Below the pieces are notes generated by a model. The model saw only the letters and a program-made list of their open reading frames with translations, did no database searches and was not told where the DNA came from. Position numbers and translations under genes: made by a program. Below are positions 5,650-6,056 of a DNA stretch of 6,056 bases, in pieces. Source of the stretch: Clostridia bacterium (GTDB taxonomy: Bacteria > Bacillota > Clostridia > Oscillospirales > Acutalibacteraceae). Numbering within the stretch: position 1 is the stretch's first letter; each line of letters begins with the position of its first letter. The stretch spans positions 1 to 6,056 of the forward strand of contig JAFVWD010000106.1 in NCBI GenBank assembly GCA_017501865.1. The letters run 5' to 3'.

Positions 5650-6056
5650 ATGGGTTTTAATGAAATTGCTGCAGTAGCCGTAAGAAAAATGGGTATTGCG
5701 ACAGGTAAAAAATTAAGAAAAAAAGGTATTAAAGCAGATCCGCTTCCGAAAGATGCACCAACAGTTATAAAAGGTGAAAAATTTGTCTCAGGCTTTGCAG
5801 TTAAAGAAATTATGCCTGCAAGTGTAACTGAGAAAAAATATTGGATTGCAGGTCATGGTATGGGCAATACAATTGACCGCGTTCACGACCCACTTACTGC
5901 AAGTGCAATGTGGCTCGGAAACGGCGAAAGCGGTATTGTGCACATTTGTGCCGATATTATAGGTCTTACAAATTTCGAGGTTAATATTGTAAGAGATTCA
6001 TTAAAGGATTTCTGTGAAAAATCAAACTGTAAGAGTGTTAATATTTCTTGCTCACA
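5650..6056 (+). CDS. Neutral/alkaline ceramidase-family protein, N-terminal part (3' partial)
   Basis: The ATG at 5650 follows AAAGGAG (5636-5642) at seven bases, and the frame stays open for 135 codons to the window end. The start reads MGFNEIAAVAVRKMGIATGK, with no hydrophobic signal peptide. From about residue 46 the sequence resembles the N-terminal domain of neutral/alkaline non-lysosomal ceramidases: AGHGMGNTIDRVHDPLTASAMWLGN (67-91), VHICADIIGL (97-106), then KSVNISCS at the edge. In that family this last strand runs into the zinc-binding HTHSG motif; the window's final bases TCA CA allow a His next. Characterised members hydrolyse the N-acyl bond of ceramide, but many bacterial homologues have no known substrate. 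All zinc ligands and the nucleophile lie beyond the window, so activity cannot be judged. It is transcribed from its own promoter, downstream of an HSL-like hydrolase. The family call is by recognition of sequence pattern only. Confidence 0.72.
   Translation, partial: MGFNEIAAVAVRKMGIATGKKLRKKGIKADPLPKDAPTVIKGEKFVSGFAVKEIMPASVTEKKYWIAGHGMGNTIDRVHDPLTASAMWLGNGESGIVHICADIIGLTNFEVNIVRDSLKDFCEKSNCKSVNISCS

Noticed and set aside
1..6056. Mobile element, CRISPR array, phage or defence system
   Set aside because: No transposase, integrase, terminal inverted repeats, regularly spaced repeats or defence-family motifs are visible; the genes are chromosomal metabolic, wall and sporulation functions.

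Overview
This window is AT-rich chromosomal DNA from an endospore-forming, low-GC Gram-positive bacterium, most likely an anaerobic Clostridia member of the gut type. The main evidence is a spoIIGA-sigE pair, which is specific to endospore formers. Supporting evidence is a clostridial-style multidomain cell-wall glucosaminidase, a clostridial-clade NagA and strong AGGAGG-type ribosome binding sites. Genus cannot be assigned from what is visible.

Layout. (1) Bases 1-1473, plus strand: the 3' part of a secreted cell-wall protein with an SH3-like end, the second half of a GH73 glucosaminidase domain, two fibronectin type III domains, an SH3b domain and a C-terminal peptidoglycan-binding domain. 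(2) Bases 1503-1551: a long hairpin terminator between convergent genes. (3) Bases 1570-2733, minus strand: nagA, N-acetylglucosamine-6-phosphate deacetylase, with its own sigma-A-type promoter. (4) Bases 2734-2865: a compact divergent control region; its plus-strand side looks like a Spo0A-type spoIIG promoter with an over-long spacer. (5) Bases 2866-4471, plus strand: spoIIGA overlapping sigE, the mother-cell sigma factor and its processing protease. A strong terminator follows at once and sigG is not there. (6) Bases 4631-5551, plus strand: an HSL-like alpha/beta hydrolase starting at TTG. (7) From 5650 to the window end, plus strand: the N-terminal part of a neutral-ceramidase-family protein, behind a near-consensus sigma-A promoter and a leader hairpin.

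How the genes relate. SpoIIGA and pro-SigE form one functional unit: the membrane protease removes the SigE pro-sequence during sporulation. The glucosaminidase and NagA both concern amino sugars (cell-wall cleavage, and catabolism or recycling of GlcNAc-6-phosphate), but they are convergent and separately terminated, so a functional link is only suggestive. The two downstream hydrolases may act on lipid or amide substrates; nothing here fixes the substrate.

I see no mobile element, CRISPR array, tRNA, rRNA or recognisable defence system, and no intergenic gap reaches 300 bases. I do not see a convincing undescribed multi-gene system. The points most worth a second look are the apparently half-deleted GH73 domain, the spoIIG-like promoter architecture, the missing sigG and the ceramidase-like gene.
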